DNA from: Vibrio palustris
GTDB taxonomy: Bacteria > Pseudomonadota > Gammaproteobacteria > Enterobacterales > Vibrionaceae
Length of the DNA stretch: 64,000 nucleotides
Assembly (NCBI RefSeq): GCF_024346995.1
Contig: NZ_AP024887.1
Coordinates: forward strand, 1,302,001-1,366,000
Reading direction: 5' to 3'
Position 1 is the first letter of the stretch. Each line of letters begins with the position of its first letter. Positions 1 to 8,678 of the stretch are shown here, one piece after another. The notes under the pieces are model-generated. The model was given only the letters and a program-made list of their open reading frames with translations, ran no database searches and had not been told where the DNA came from. Position numbers and translations under genes: made by a program.

Positions 1-239
1 GTCAGAATGACTTTAGGGACAGTGAGCGTGTGGGTGTGATGCAAACTCGATAACGAGTGCTCTTCGGCCAAATACTGCACCAAAAAATCACGGCTATTGG
101 TTTTTACCACATACTGCTCAATGCCATCACTAATGAGATAGACGTGACTGATGTTACCACCGTCTAGCGTCTGTTTGTCCTTAATCGTAAAAGAATACCC
201 TAAAACGAGTGAAAGTTGCTCTCTAATGGATGCCCACAT
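1..239 (-). CDS. Fructosamine/ketosamine-3-kinase family protein, N-terminal part
   Basis: The reverse strand reads from an ATG at 239 off the left edge of the window, so only the first 79 residues are visible. The start MWASIREQLSLVLGYSF followed by a GG(N/D)IS-type glycine segment and an EQYVVKTN stretch resembles the N-lobe of the fructosamine-kinase family (E. coli YniA type), where the lysine in VKTN would be the ATP-binding lysine. Family members phosphorylate ketosamines on glycated proteins or small molecules in the cytoplasm, but the bacterial substrate is usually not established. A GGAGA ribosome-binding site lies about 8 nt upstream of the ATG, which supports this start. The catalytic C-lobe is outside the window. 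Confidence 0.75.
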   Translation of the reverse strand, partial: MWASIREQLSLVLGYSFTIKDKQTLDGGNISHVYLISDGIEQYVVKTNSRDFLVQYLAEEHSLSSLHHTHTLTVPKVIL

Positions 240-570
240 AGTCTTTTCTCCAACTGGAATTGACATGATAACGAGAGTGTAGTGAATGTGCGTGTGATCC
301 GAAACCCATTCGTTGAAAAGCGATGAGTTCAGCAACTATATCGTCGATATTTCACTGCTTATTGAGACCCAGACATTCGTGCGGCATTTCTCGTCACGCT
401 TGACTATAATATGGCGAACACGAAGCAATACGGTTAGCTGTATGCAAAAAGTGAATGAGGCTCAAGCGAAAAATGATAAAAAGCGATGTAAAGCATTGTC
501 ACAGCAAGGCGTCATCGCTTAGTATGTTGAAACATGGTTTAGTCCAAGCATTTGAAAGCGGAGAATAAAA
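240..570. other. Intergenic region between divergent genes
   Basis: This 331-nt stretch separates the leftward kinase-like gene from the rightward DUF3802 gene and should hold both promoters. A 69-codon reading frame at 313-522 has no ribosome-binding site and no recognisable protein character, so I do not call it. I see no strong hairpin. Confidence 0.5.
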
Positions 571-912
571 GTGGTTGTAGATACCGATGGTTACCTAGCA
601 CTGATCGAACACCTTTCTTTTAACCTTGATATCTTTACTAAAGATGGGGATATCGGTGAAGAAAGTATCGAAGATGTAGTAACAGATATGGTTGCAAGTA
701 ACATTATGGCCATTTTTGAGCAAAATCCTGAATTACACTCAAGTGTTCGCTTTAAATTACTAAAAGAAACCGATGCGGTGGTAGAAGATTTAGGCGAAGT
801 CTTGGCTGGCGTATGGGAGAAACGTGCGACTAACGAGCAAATCGTTTTTCTTGATGAGTACGTAGCATTATTGAAAAACTTATTTGATTCAGCGGTGGCG
901 GCATACGATTAA
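571..912 (+). CDS. DUF3802 family protein
   Basis: A 113-residue acidic, probably cytoplasmic protein. It has no membrane segment or signal peptide and is predicted mostly helical. The sequence (VDTDGYLALIEHLSFNLD near the start and LDEYVALLKNLFDSAVAAYD at the end) is what I recall of DUF3802, a family confined to vibrios and relatives, with no known function. The start is GTG at 571, preceded by GGAG at 560-563, which fixes it. It stands alone: the upstream neighbour is divergent and the downstream lipoprotein gene is convergent, with only 29 nt between the stops. Confidence 0.75.
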   Translation: MVVDTDGYLALIEHLSFNLDIFTKDGDIGEESIEDVVTDMVASNIMAIFEQNPELHSSVRFKLLKETDAVVEDLGEVLAGVWEKRATNEQIVFLDEYVALLKNLFDSAVAAYD

Positions 913-941
913 TACGCCCGCAGAGAGTGGGTATTATGCTT

Positions 942-1496
942 TTACTTCTTGATATGACGAAATTGCCAGAAGTGTGACGCCCAATAGGGGTTATCCATTC
1001 TCGATATCATAACGCCCTGGGATGATGATGCATGAATGAATTTCTGCTGGCCTAGATACAAGCCGACATGCTTCTCTTGGCGAGTGATATGGAAAAACAC
1101 CAAATCACCGTAACGTGCGTGACTTGGTGTAACACGTCTACCCACTGAACTTTGTTGAGTTGTGGTTCTTGGTAATGCAATTTGCCATGTGTTGGCATAA
1201 GCTATTTGCACCAAGGCAGAACAATCCACGCCTGTCGGGGTAGCTCCTCCCCAGCGATAGGGAACGCCTTGCCATTTGTCGTAGAAATCTTTGAGCGGCC
1301 GTGTTTGGTTCAATGTTCCGTTTTGATCTCGTAGCGTTTTAGCTGGTGGATTGGATGGTGTTGGTGAGGTACTACATCCTGCTAAACAGCTTAACGTTAA
1401 TAACCACAATGACCACTTTTCGCCTGCAACAGAGGTAAAAGCTGGTGGCATACTAAATATTGGCATAGTTCCCTTATTGATAGATGTATTCCTCAT
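942..1496 (-). CDS. NlpC/P60 family lipoprotein (MepS/Spr-like peptidoglycan hydrolase)
   Basis: The 184-residue product has a hydrophobic segment ending in the lipobox LAGC (lipidated Cys about residue 41), so it is an envelope lipoprotein. The rest is an NlpC/P60 cysteine-peptidase domain with the catalytic Cys in GVDCSALVQ (about residue 92), the His in KHVGLYLG (about 143) and a third polar residue His in FIHASS (about 155), all present. Such enzymes cut peptide stems or crosslinks in peptidoglycan. The N-terminus before the signal is unusually long, so an internal Met (about residue 16) just before the hydrophobic stretch may be the true start. Whether it is a MepS-type endopeptidase or another family member cannot be decided from sequence. 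Confidence 0.82.
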   Translation of the reverse strand: MRNTSINKGTMPIFSMPPAFTSVAGEKWSLWLLTLSCLAGCSTSPTPSNPPAKTLRDQNGTLNQTRPLKDFYDKWQGVPYRWGGATPTGVDCSALVQIAYANTWQIALPRTTTQQSSVGRRVTPSHARYGDLVFFHITRQEKHVGLYLGQQKFIHASSSQGVMISRMDNPYWASHFWQFRHIKK

Positions 1497-1595
1497 TATC
1501 TAGTGCACCATAACTAAATAGATTGTATGTCAATAAACGTTCCACTCTAAGTCAGCTGTTAAACAATAAAGCGCCATCAAGTTATCGACAATACG

Positions 1596-2396
1596 TTACT
1601 TTTTAAGTCGTCGACGAAAGGGCATAACAATTAAACGATCAAGCCACTGCTCACGACTGTTTCTGCCAAAGGCGAGCCCCAAGCGCATGGCTGGGTGACC
1701 GAGTAATGGTTCAGCAATATAGGTACCCAGTAGTCGGTCCCAAAAGGAAAAAACAAACCCCAAATTACTATTGTGCTCTTTTTCGTTCAGACTGTGATGT
1801 ATGCGGTGAACATCTGGCGTGACCAATAACCAGCGCAGTTGACGCTCACGTAATGGGTGTAATTTGATATTACAATGGTTAAAAACAAGCATGCCAATAA
1901 ATATCAGCTCATAGGCTACCACCCCAAGTATGGGAGCCCCAAGCAGAGTGACGACACCGATTCTCATCCATAACAACAATAAGAATTCGAGTGGATGAAA
2001 ACGCAATGCGGTTGATGCATCCAGATCAGTATCAGTGTGATGTATTTGGTGCAATTGCCATAAAGCCGGTAAACGGTGCATCAAGACATGAAAAATATAC
2101 AACGCTAAATCAAGCGCTAATATCGTGACAAAAATAGCAATATAGTGATTAACATCGAGTGTCACTAAAATACCAAAGTCATGATTTTGAGCCCATAATG
2201 CAGAGCTAATAGCAAAAAACGGGATAACATAATGTGACAGTGTAATGTTTATACCGCACAGAGAGAAATGATTAAGCCAGCGTAACCGTTTGACTTGTGA
2301 TAATGTGCGACGAGGTCTATTTGACTCCCATATTGCAAGTATTAAAAAAACCAGCAAGAAGAATCCCCACTGTAGCCAAGCATTATAGTCATTCAT
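1596..2396 (-). CDS. Sterol desaturase / fatty acid hydroxylase family membrane protein
   Basis: A 266-residue integral membrane protein with about four hydrophobic segments and the His-rich di-iron ligand clusters of the fatty-acid-hydroxylase superfamily: HVLMH, HQIHH and HRIHH, plus FNHCN between them. Enzymes of this fold use O2 and a di-iron centre to hydroxylate or desaturate lipids or sterols at the membrane; the substrate here is unknown. I place the start at the ATG at 2396 rather than at the end of the longer open frame (2468) because AAGGA lies 7 nt before it. The gene is divergent from tapT. Confidence 0.8.
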   Translation of the reverse strand: MNDYNAWLQWGFFLLVFLILAIWESNRPRRTLSQVKRLRWLNHFSLCGINITLSHYVIPFFAISSALWAQNHDFGILVTLDVNHYIAIFVTILALDLALYIFHVLMHRLPALWQLHQIHHTDTDLDASTALRFHPLEFLLLLWMRIGVVTLLGAPILGVVAYELIFIGMLVFNHCNIKLHPLRERQLRWLLVTPDVHRIHHSLNEKEHNSNLGFVFSFWDRLLGTYIAEPLLGHPAMRLGLAFGRNSREQWLDRLIVMPFRRRLKK

Positions 2397-2512
2397 AATG
2401 GTTCCTTTTATGCCGCCCCGAGGGAATTTATTCGGCAAATAATCAAACTTTACTAGCGAACTGTACACCGTGAACGTAGAATTCTCGTTCTGTTTTTTTA
2501 TTTAAGCATTTC

Positions 2513-3268
2513 ATGAGAATTCACGGTTTCCATCATTTGTATCAACTAAGGCTCAAACAATCAACCAAACCTTTTGTTGCAAGAGGGTCTCAGGTTGAGC
2601 GGTGTGAATATTGCCGTGTGGCTAAAGCTTATTGTCTGTGTGCCCATCAACCCAATATTCAGACTCAGGTCGCAGCAATGTTGATCTTATCAGACAATGA
2701 GATATTCAAACCCAGCAATACGGGGCGATTAATCGCTGATACGATTCAAGATACACATGTCTTCCAGTGGCATAGGACAAATCCTCCGGCAGAGATGTTA
2801 TCACAACTTGAGAATCACAATTACGCTCCCGTTTTGGTTTTTCCTGCAACCAGTGCTGACGATCATGCTAAGGTCGTAACAACGCAAAATGTCACGGATA
2901 GCGATAAAACGCCGTTATTGGTTTTCATTGATGGTAGCTGGCGAGAAGCGCGACGTATTTATCGTAAATCTGCATATTTACAATCACTGCCTTTATTATC
3001 GATGCAGCCTGAAACGGTCTCCGATTACATTATGCGTAAATCGGAAAATGAACAATACTTAGCAACGGCAGAAGTCGCTTCATTGGTGTTACAAGGCGTA
3101 GGGGAAGCTGAGGCAGCCAAGACATTACGTTATTGGTTCAATGCCTTTAAAGAAACCTATTTAATGACGAAAAGCAGAGGTTTGCAGGATGAGTCTCGAC
3201 CTCAGCTGTCCTTATATCTACAATGGAAAGACAGTATTACCCGAGCAGATGAACGCGATACCAGATAA
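2513..3268 (+). CDS. tapT: tRNA-uridine aminocarboxypropyltransferase (DTW domain)
   Basis: The 251-residue protein matches E. coli YfiP/TapT along its length as I recall it: a Cys-rich N-terminus (C31, C34, C41, C43) likely to bind a metal, the KPSNTGRLIADTI segment, FQWHRTNPP, and the DTW-type motif in the form FIDGSWREARRI. TapT uses S-adenosylmethionine to place an aminocarboxypropyl group on uridine 47 of certain tRNAs. The gene is 39 nt upstream of nagK on the same strand and probably cotranscribed. The ATG at 2513 has only a weak upstream purine stretch. An 8-bp inverted repeat (2479-2486 with 2515-2522) would place the first codons in a stem. Confidence 0.85.
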   Translation: MRIHGFHHLYQLRLKQSTKPFVARGSQVERCEYCRVAKAYCLCAHQPNIQTQVAAMLILSDNEIFKPSNTGRLIADTIQDTHVFQWHRTNPPAEMLSQLENHNYAPVLVFPATSADDHAKVVTTQNVTDSDKTPLLVFIDGSWREARRIYRKSAYLQSLPLLSMQPETVSDYIMRKSENEQYLATAEVASLVLQGVGEAEAAKTLRYWFNAFKETYLMTKSRGLQDESRPQLSLYLQWKDSITRADERDTR

Positions 3269-3307
3269 GTTGCAATAATAGCGTGACGTATAATAAGAGG
3301 ATATCTC

Positions 3308-4228
3308 ATGTATTATGGATTGGATATTGGTGGTACTAAAATTGAGTTTGGTGCTTTCAACAAAAAATTAGAGCGTGTTGCAAAAGAGCGTATAGCGACG
3401 AATACCGAGGATTATGAGCAACTAATTAATTCTATTGTCGATTTGGTAGAGCAGCATGATAAGAAATTTGGCGAAGAAGGCACAATCGGCATTGGTCTAC
3501 CAGGTATGGAAAATGCGAAAGATGGCACGATGTTAACCGTCAATATACCCGCAGCAAATGGCCAACCATTACGCCAAGATCTCCAAGACAAGCTCAAACG
3601 CAAGGTCAGTGTCGAAAATGATGCGAATTGTTTTGCGTTGTCTGAAGCATGGGATGATGAATTTCAAGGAAAAAGTACCGTACTAGGTTTAATTATGGGA
3701 ACAGGTTTCGGTGGGGGCCTTATCATAAATGGACAAGTCATTTCTGGCAGTAATCATGTTGCTGGCGAAGTCGGCCATACGCGTGTGCCGATTGATGCTT
3801 GGTTGGCGTTGGGGGATAACCCACCTTTACTTGATTGTGGTTGTGGTAAACAAGGCTGTTTAGATAATTACCTGTCTGGACGCGGCTTTGAACTACTCTA
3901 TACGCATTTCTACGATAAGAAATGTTCAGCTCAAGACATTATCACGGCTTACCATTGTGATGATATGCAAGCGAAGGAGTTTGTGGACCGGTATTTGGAG
4001 TTTACGGCGATGTGCTTTGGAGGGCTGTTCACAGCACTCGATCCTGCGGTTGTTGTGATTGGTGGGGGGTTATCGAACTTTGATACCTTGTATGAAGAAT
4101 TGCCCAAGCGTATCCCGCGTTATCTCATGTCTGTCGCCTCATGTCCGCAAATCATTAAAGCGCGCTATGGTGATTCTGGTGGTGTTCGTGGTGCGGCTTT
4201 CCTTAATTTACCACTCACTGACGACTAA
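3308..4228 (+). CDS. nagK: N-acetylglucosamine kinase (ROK family)
   Basis: This 306-residue cytoplasmic sugar kinase begins [17 protein letters not shown], the ROK phosphate-binding loop. It carries [17 protein letters not shown] with the catalytic Asp, [13 protein letters not shown], the acidic/His segment AGEVGHTR and the zinc motif CGCGKQGC. Length and motif wording follow E. coli NagK closely, so I prefer GlcNAc kinase over fructokinase or glucokinase. NagK makes GlcNAc-6-phosphate from free GlcNAc recovered from cell wall or chitin, which fits a chitin-using marine vibrio. It is the second gene after tapT, has an AAGAGGATATCTC leader with GAGG upstream of the ATG, and is followed by a strong hairpin. 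Confidence 0.88.
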   Translation: MYYGLDIGGTKIEFGAFNKKLERVAKERIATNTEDYEQLINSIVDLVEQHDKKFGEEGTIGIGLPGMENAKDGTMLTVNIPAANGQPLRQDLQDKLKRKVSVENDANCFALSEAWDDEFQGKSTVLGLIMGTGFGGGLIINGQVISGSNHVAGEVGHTRVPIDAWLALGDNPPLLDCGCGKQGCLDNYLSGRGFELLYTHFYDKKCSAQDIITAYHCDDMQAKEFVDRYLEFTAMCFGGLFTALDPAVVVIGGGLSNFDTLYEELPKRIPRYLMSVASCPQIIKARYGDSGGVRGAAFLNLPLTDD

Positions 4229-4283
4229 CCCGTTAGATATGTTGAGGCGTTGCGTGTACTGATGACCTACCGTTCTCGCTAAC

Positions 4284-4317
4284 AGACTAAGGGGAGCGTT
4301 ATCGTCCCCCTTAGTCT
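4284..4317 (+). terminator. Terminator-like hairpin after nagK
   Basis: A perfect 11-bp stem (AGACTAAGGGG with CCCCTTAGTCT) and a 12-nt loop sit between the convergent nagK and DUF2960 genes. There is only a short T run on either side, so termination may be partial and could serve both directions. Confidence 0.7.
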
Positions 4318-4345
4318 TTAAAAGCTAAAGCTACATGCTGGTGTG

Positions 4346-4618
4346 TTATTGTTTTGTTGGCTTTTTGCCAATACCGACGTTTTCTTTCGGTTTAAGAGTA
4401 ATGTGACTAAAACCTAGCTTACGAAAGTGGTTATCGCGATAGTTACGCATTGCTTTCGTATCTGAAATAGCTTCGATCTGCTGTTCCATTTTGAGGTAGC
4501 TCGTTAAATCAATCCCTTCTGCAGCCGCGACGGCTTCATGGGCAGAGCGATACTCTTGATAAGAGAAGACTAATGTCTTTTCTTCGTCGTTAAAAGTGTA
4601 AAGAATAGTACGAGACAT
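4346..4618 (-). CDS. DUF2960 family protein
   Basis: A 90-residue basic protein, MSRTILYTFNDEEKTLVFSY at the start, with EAVAAAEGIDLTSYLKMEQQ in the middle. I recognise this as DUF2960, a small family of vibrios and relatives without a known role. The open frame extends 21 codons further, but the ATG at 4618 is preceded by an AGAGAAACT stretch and matches the usual family N-terminus, so I use it. It has no signal peptide or membrane segment. Confidence 0.72.
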   Translation of the reverse strand: MSRTILYTFNDEEKTLVFSYQEYRSAHEAVAAAEGIDLTSYLKMEQQIEAISDTKAMRNYRDNHFRKLGFSHITLKPKENVGIGKKPTKQ

Positions 4619-4715
4619 GTTAGTTTCTCTTGCTTTCTGATGTGAGCGGCGAATTTTGCCTTGAAGTAAGCGAATTGTCACGCATTCATTATGGGCTTAT
4701 CGCGGTCTGTGTTAT

Positions 4716-5309
4716 TCACGTATAGGCCTGCAAATCTTCCGGCGCATTAATATTGGTAAAAGCGTGTGGCTCATCATCAAGTAATACGCTGTGATAATGC
4801 AATTGTTTTATAAATCCCATCAAGCGACGTTCTCCACTGGAAAGATAGCTTTCGAGCTTAGGGATAACATTACGGTTCAGCATTAAAAACGCCGGCTGCG
4901 GGCGATGACCATCAGTAGCTACCAATGCCTCACAAGAATATTGGCGATCATTACCTTTGTCATGAGATCGAAAACGCTGTACTAACTCACTATGCACAAA
5001 TGGGCAGTCACACGGTGAAAATCCTACCCATGGCGTTGTGGCGTAAGTTAACCCTGCGTGTATCCCCGCGAGTGGGCCAGGATAATCTTTCCATATATCT
5101 TGAATGACCGTCGCATATTGCTGGTAGTCCTCGATATTACGATTGGCATTGATCAATAAGGGGGATGACAGCTGTGGTTGCAATTGAAAGAGACAATGCT
5201 CAATTAAAGGGCGCCCTTGAAAATGTACTAACCCTTTATCCCTGCCGTGCATGCGACGTGCTTGACCACCAGCGAGAATTATCCAGGTTATCTCTTGTTC
5301 CTCAATCAT
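4716..5309 (-). CDS. mobA: Molybdenum cofactor guanylyltransferase
   Basis: This 197-residue nucleotidyltransferase has the N-terminal GTP-binding motif ILAGGQARRMHGRDKG, then YPGPLAGIHAGL and FSPCDCPFV, the three blocks typical of MobA. MobA transfers GMP from GTP to molybdopterin to make the bis-MGD cofactor of DMSO/TMAO/nitrate reductases and formate dehydrogenases. The start is the ATG at 5309 with AAGGT upstream; the longer frame begins with a TTG that lacks a ribosome-binding site. No other moa/mob gene is in view. It is divergent from the regulator that follows. Confidence 0.88.
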   Translation of the reverse strand: MIEEQEITWIILAGGQARRMHGRDKGLVHFQGRPLIEHCLFQLQPQLSSPLLINANRNIEDYQQYATVIQDIWKDYPGPLAGIHAGLTYATTPWVGFSPCDCPFVHSELVQRFRSHDKGNDRQYSCEALVATDGHRPQPAFLMLNRNVIPKLESYLSSGERRLMGFIKQLHYHSVLLDDEPHAFTNINAPEDLQAYT

Positions 5310-5491
5310 GATTAAGACCTTACTAGTCAAACTATTATGTGAATGCTTAAGATCAAGTCGCCCTTGATCCTAAATCATACTGACTTCATGCAAACCGATA
5401 GGCGAGAGCCTTATATTATTCGACCGTTGGGGCATTTTTTCACCCATCTTATCGCATAAACTCGCCTTTTCTCTATTCCGTTCTATTTTTA

Positions 5492-5513
5492 AAACAGGAA
5501 GCGTTTCCTGTTT
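5492..5513. promoter_or_regulatory. 9-bp inverted repeat just upstream of the regulator gene
   Basis: AAACAGGAA (5492-5500) and TTCCTGTTT (5505-5513) form a perfect inverted repeat around GCGT. It ends one base before the AAGAAGG ribosome-binding site at 5514-5520 of the downstream regulator. It could be an operator, for instance for autoregulation, or a leader hairpin affecting translation. Confidence 0.45.
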
Positions 5514-5531
5514 AAGAAGGTATTACGATTG

Positions 5532-6980
5532 ATGCTGGAAAATGAAGTAAACCAAGGTTTCACCTATCATGCTTATTCTGTACTGCTGGCCTGTGAATCA
5601 AAACAGACAAAAGAGTTATTCAGTCAATATTTTATTAATGATGCTTGGTTTAGCTCATTGGTTGAAGTCAGCCGTTATGAGCAAGCCCAACGAATGATAA
5701 GCCAAAGCCATTATGATGTGATTATCATTGATGATACTTTTTTTCCCAACACCACCGAAGCGTTAACGCAAATTGCGCTTTGGCGGGCGCAACAATCCCA
5801 AGTGTTACTGATTGTACACCATGATAGGCTACCGTCGGTGGTAAGCCAATGGCATATTTCTCCATTATCTATCATTATTGATCCGCTTGATCGTGCGCAA
5901 GCTAGTCATGTCATTCAGCTAAGCATGCAAGATTTGTTACAACGTAATATGAACTCAGCTCTGCTTCATGACTTCTGCCGTCATCATTCTAATGAAATTA
6001 TTGGGGAATCAGAGGGCACTGTGGCGCTAAAAAACAGTATTAATCGACGTTGCCATGATACTACACCGCTGTTAATTGAAGGAGAGCCTGGCGTGGGTAA
6101 AGAGCTTGTTGCCAGGCAGTTACACCGACATAGCCGACGTAATGGGCCTTTTATGACGCTGAGTGGGCACGTGTCGCTGGAAGATTCGTTAGAGAAAACA
6201 TTCTATGGACAGCGAGGGAATAAAGAGAATGGGCGGGAATATGTAGCAGGGCTATTTAAGCAGGCCAATGGTGGCACTTTATATATCGATGAAATAGAGG
6301 ATTTGCCTATTCAAATTCAGCAAACTTTGCTGAGTGTATTTGATACCGGAAAGATTCGTCCTGTGGCAGCTGAGCACGATGTTCCTATTGATGTTCGCGT
6401 GATTGCGGCAACGAATCGTCCGCTCTTAGATGAGAGTCATATGACCAATAATCCATCGCCATTATTAGCTCGTTTATATCCTGACCGGATCTCGGTGATG
6501 CCACTTAGGCAGAGGAAGTCTGATCTTAAAATGCTACTACCTTTTTTAGCGAAACGTTTATGTCGTGATTTATGTCTACCATTACCCACATGGACAGAAG
6601 AAGATATTACCATTATCCGTGATTATCAGTGGCCAGGTAATGTGAGGGAACTGAAAAACCTAGTAGAAAATTGTATTTTACTAAAACAATCGCCTTCAGA
6701 CTATTGGCAGCGTACTCATCATATACAACATAAAACGCCGGTCACCGTGACGGTGTCTAATGGCATAAGTATACCAACACTCAACGATGATCCTCGTTTA
6801 GAGCCGTACTATCAAACGCAAGGATATCCGCCCAGCTGGACGTTGAAACAGATTGAGCGTCATCACATTGAGAAAATCGTTATGGAATGTGAAGGGAATC
6901 GCTCGGCAGCGGCACGTGCCTTAGGGGTTAACCGCAAAACGCTAGAACGTAAATTTAAAGAATGGGAAGACGATCATTAA
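5532..6980 (+). CDS. VpsR-like AAA+ transcriptional regulator lacking the GAFTGA loop
   Basis: The product (482 residues) has three parts. Residues 15-130 are a degenerate receiver: one possible phosphoacceptor Asp in VIIIDDTFFPN (about 67-68), no acidic pair near the N-terminus (VLLACES) and no conserved Lys. Residues 155-390 are an AAA+ domain with Walker A GEPGVGKE (about 184-191), Walker B GGTLYIDEIEDLP, sensor ATNRPLL and YQWPGNVREL. The C-terminus is a Fis-type helix-turn-helix (GNRSAAARALGVNRKTLERK). Where sigma-54 activators have ELFGHEKGAFTGA, this protein reads TFYGQRGNKENGR, so it probably does not contact sigma-54. V. cholerae VpsR is a known precedent for a non-sigma-54 relative. 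The start is the ATG at 5532 or the in-frame TTG at 5529, both after AAGAAGG. The ligand and target genes are unknown. Confidence 0.75.
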   Translation: MLENEVNQGFTYHAYSVLLACESKQTKELFSQYFINDAWFSSLVEVSRYEQAQRMISQSHYDVIIIDDTFFPNTTEALTQIALWRAQQSQVLLIVHHDRLPSVVSQWHISPLSIIIDPLDRAQASHVIQLSMQDLLQRNMNSALLHDFCRHHSNEIIGESEGTVALKNSINRRCHDTTPLLIEGEPGVGKELVARQLHRHSRRNGPFMTLSGHVSLEDSLEKTFYGQRGNKENGREYVAGLFKQANGGTLYIDEIEDLPIQIQQTLLSVFDTGKIRPVAAEHDVPIDVRVIAATNRPLLDESHMTNNPSPLLARLYPDRISVMPLRQRKSDLKMLLPFLAKRLCRDLCLPLPTWTEEDITIIRDYQWPGNVRELKNLVENCILLKQSPSDYWQRTHHIQHKTPVTVTVSNGISIPTLNDDPRLEPYYQTQGYPPSWTLKQIERHHIEKIVMECEGNRSAAARALGVNRKTLERKFKEWEDDH

Positions 6981-7290
6981 GAGTATCGATAACCTGCTCT
7001 AAAATTGTGGTCTTCGTGGATTACTACCATGCACCATATATGACCAAAAAGATCATTATGGTGCATGTCCAGTTAGTCACTTTATATGCCTTGTTTCTTT
7101 ACATGGCACAGATCGACCCATTTACCCGCCAATTTTCAGATAATCCTTACCTTTTACTGCTTTTCGATTCAAAATATCTTTCTGGTCTAATTTTTGCTTA
7201 AGCTGCGCATAACAATAATATCACCAAATTGGTGAGTTTAGGATTATGTGGCACTCAATTGGTGCGCATAGAGTAAAGGAGACAACAAGG
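6981..7290 (+). promoter_or_regulatory. Upstream region of amt with NtrC-like elements
   Basis: This gene-free stretch of 310 nt contains two inverted repeats with NtrC-type half sites. CATGCACCATA (7028-7038) pairs with TATGGTGCATG (7057-7067), and TCACCAAATTGGTGA at 7221-7235 is a perfect palindrome with the NtrC core CACCA-N3-TGGTG. At 7245-7261 the sequence TGGCACTCAATTGGTGC has a good -24 element of a sigma-54 promoter but an imperfect -12 element. This arrangement fits nitrogen-controlled expression of the ammonium transporter. A reading frame at 6962-7201 has no support. Confidence 0.5.
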
Positions 7291-8508
7291 ATGAATTCAA
7301 CTTTAGAGCAAGTAGGCGGTGCAGTTCAATTACTGACGAAAAGCTCAGACACTTTGTTTTTGCTGCTTGGTGCCATCATGGTTTTTTTCATGCATGCTGG
7401 CTTTGCTTTTCTGGAGGTGGGAACAGTACGTAAGAAGAATCAAGTCAATGCTTTAGTCAAAATTTTAGCGGATTTCGGCGTGTCAACCTTAGCGTATTTC
7501 TTTATTGGGTACTGGGTAGCCTACGGACATACCTTCTTTGGTAGTGCAACAGAACTTGCAAATAATAATGGTTATGAACTAGTGAAGTTCTTCTTTTTAT
7601 TAACGTTTGCAGCAGCAATTCCAGCCATTGTTTCTGGGGGGATAGCTGAAAGAGCGCGTTTTTATCCAATATTAATTGCGACCTTCTTTACGGTTGGAGT
7701 CATTTACCCTTGCTTTGAAGGGATGATTTGGAATGGCAATTGGGGAGTACAAACATGGTTTATGGCACATTTTGATGCCCAATTCCATGATTTTGCCGGT
7801 TCCGTCGTTGTACACGGTGTTGGCGGATGGATTGCTTTGGTGGCGATTCATTTTCTGGGAATGCGTAAAGGGCGCGTACGGGCTGGGAAGCATACGAACT
7901 TCGCCCCGTCCAACATTCCTTTTCTTGCCTTAGGTGCTTGGATTCTATGTGTCGGCTGGTTTGGATTTAATGTTATGTCGGCGCAAAGCATGACAGGTAT
8001 TAGTGGGTTGGTTGCGATGAATACTTTAATGGCGATGGCTGGAGGCATTCTTGCAGCGCTATTTGTGGGTAAAAACGATCCTGGTTTTATTCATAATGGA
8101 CCATTAGCAGGGTTAGTTTCTGTGTGTGCGGGATCGGATTTAATGCATCCTATTGGCGCGTTAATAACAGGTGCCATAGCCGGGGGCTTATTCGTATGGT
8201 TATTCACTCGATTACAGAAAACGCGTATTGATGATGTACTCGGCGTTTGGCCTTTGCACGGTGTGTGCGGCGCTTGGGGTGGCATAGCCGCTGGTATTTT
8301 TGGTCAAAGTGCATTGGGAGGTCTAGGAGGCGTAAGTTTTATCGTGCAATGCCTCGGAACGTTACTTGGCATCACGGTGGCACTACTTGGCTCTTGGGCG
8401 GTTTATGGTACGCTAAATCGTGTTACTGGGTTACGTTTAACTCAAGAGCAAGAGTATAATGGCGCGGACTTAACGATTCATCGTATCTCCTCAACCAATG
8501 AAGATTAA
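7291..8508 (+). CDS. amt: Ammonium transporter (Amt family)
   Basis: A 405-residue inner-membrane protein with about eleven hydrophobic helices. The twin pore histidines are present: H175 in VVVHGVGGW and H323 in WPLHGVCGAWGG. The periplasmic FEGMIWNGNWG region and the FNVMSAQS segment also fit Amt channels, which conduct NH4+/NH3. The ATG at 7291 follows TAAAGGAG, so the open frame that starts at 7246 is too long. There is no cleavable signal peptide as in E. coli AmtB, so this belongs to the shorter Amt group. No glnK/glnB gene is next to it. A strong terminator follows. Confidence 0.9.
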   Translation: MNSTLEQVGGAVQLLTKSSDTLFLLLGAIMVFFMHAGFAFLEVGTVRKKNQVNALVKILADFGVSTLAYFFIGYWVAYGHTFFGSATELANNNGYELVKFFFLLTFAAAIPAIVSGGIAERARFYPILIATFFTVGVIYPCFEGMIWNGNWGVQTWFMAHFDAQFHDFAGSVVVHGVGGWIALVAIHFLGMRKGRVRAGKHTNFAPSNIPFLALGAWILCVGWFGFNVMSAQSMTGISGLVAMNTLMAMAGGILAALFVGKNDPGFIHNGPLAGLVSVCAGSDLMHPIGALITGAIAGGLFVWLFTRLQKTRIDDVLGVWPLHGVCGAWGGIAAGIFGQSALGGLGGVSFIVQCLGTLLGITVALLGSWAVYGTLNRVTGLRLTQEQEYNGADLTIHRISSTNED

Positions 8509-8526
8509 CATCATTATTTTACAGTG

Positions 8527-8553
8527 AAAAAAGAGCCTTATGGCTCTTTTTTT
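8527..8553 (+). terminator. Intrinsic terminator of amt
   Basis: AAAAAAGAGCC, loop TTAT, GGCTCTTTTTTT: an 11-bp stem with a long T run on the plus strand, 18 nt after the amt stop codon. Confidence 0.9.
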
Positions 8554-8624
8554 ATACGTATTTTTATTTAAACTGATGCATAGCATTACATCGGTATCAA
8601 TGATAGATAAAACCGATATTATTA

Positions 8625-8637
8625 GTGACATTGTCAC
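8625..8637. other. matS site (MatP binding), perfect
   Basis: GTGACATTGTCAC fits the matS consensus GTGACRNYGTCAC at every position. It lies between amt and cobB, 42 nt before the cobB start, so bound MatP might also affect cobB transcription (inference). Confidence 0.85.
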
Positions 8638-8678
8638 ATAAATTCCCTGCACATTAATCTGTCAGTAAAGGATCAGTT

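Noticed and set aside
313..522. 69-codon open frame between the kinase-like gene and DUF3802
   Set aside because: It has no ribosome-binding site, its composition is not protein-like, and it occupies the divergent promoter region.
6962..7201. 79-codon frame after the regulator gene
   Set aside because: It starts inside the regulator gene, lacks a ribosome-binding site, and overlaps the NtrC-like palindrome; it looks fortuitous.
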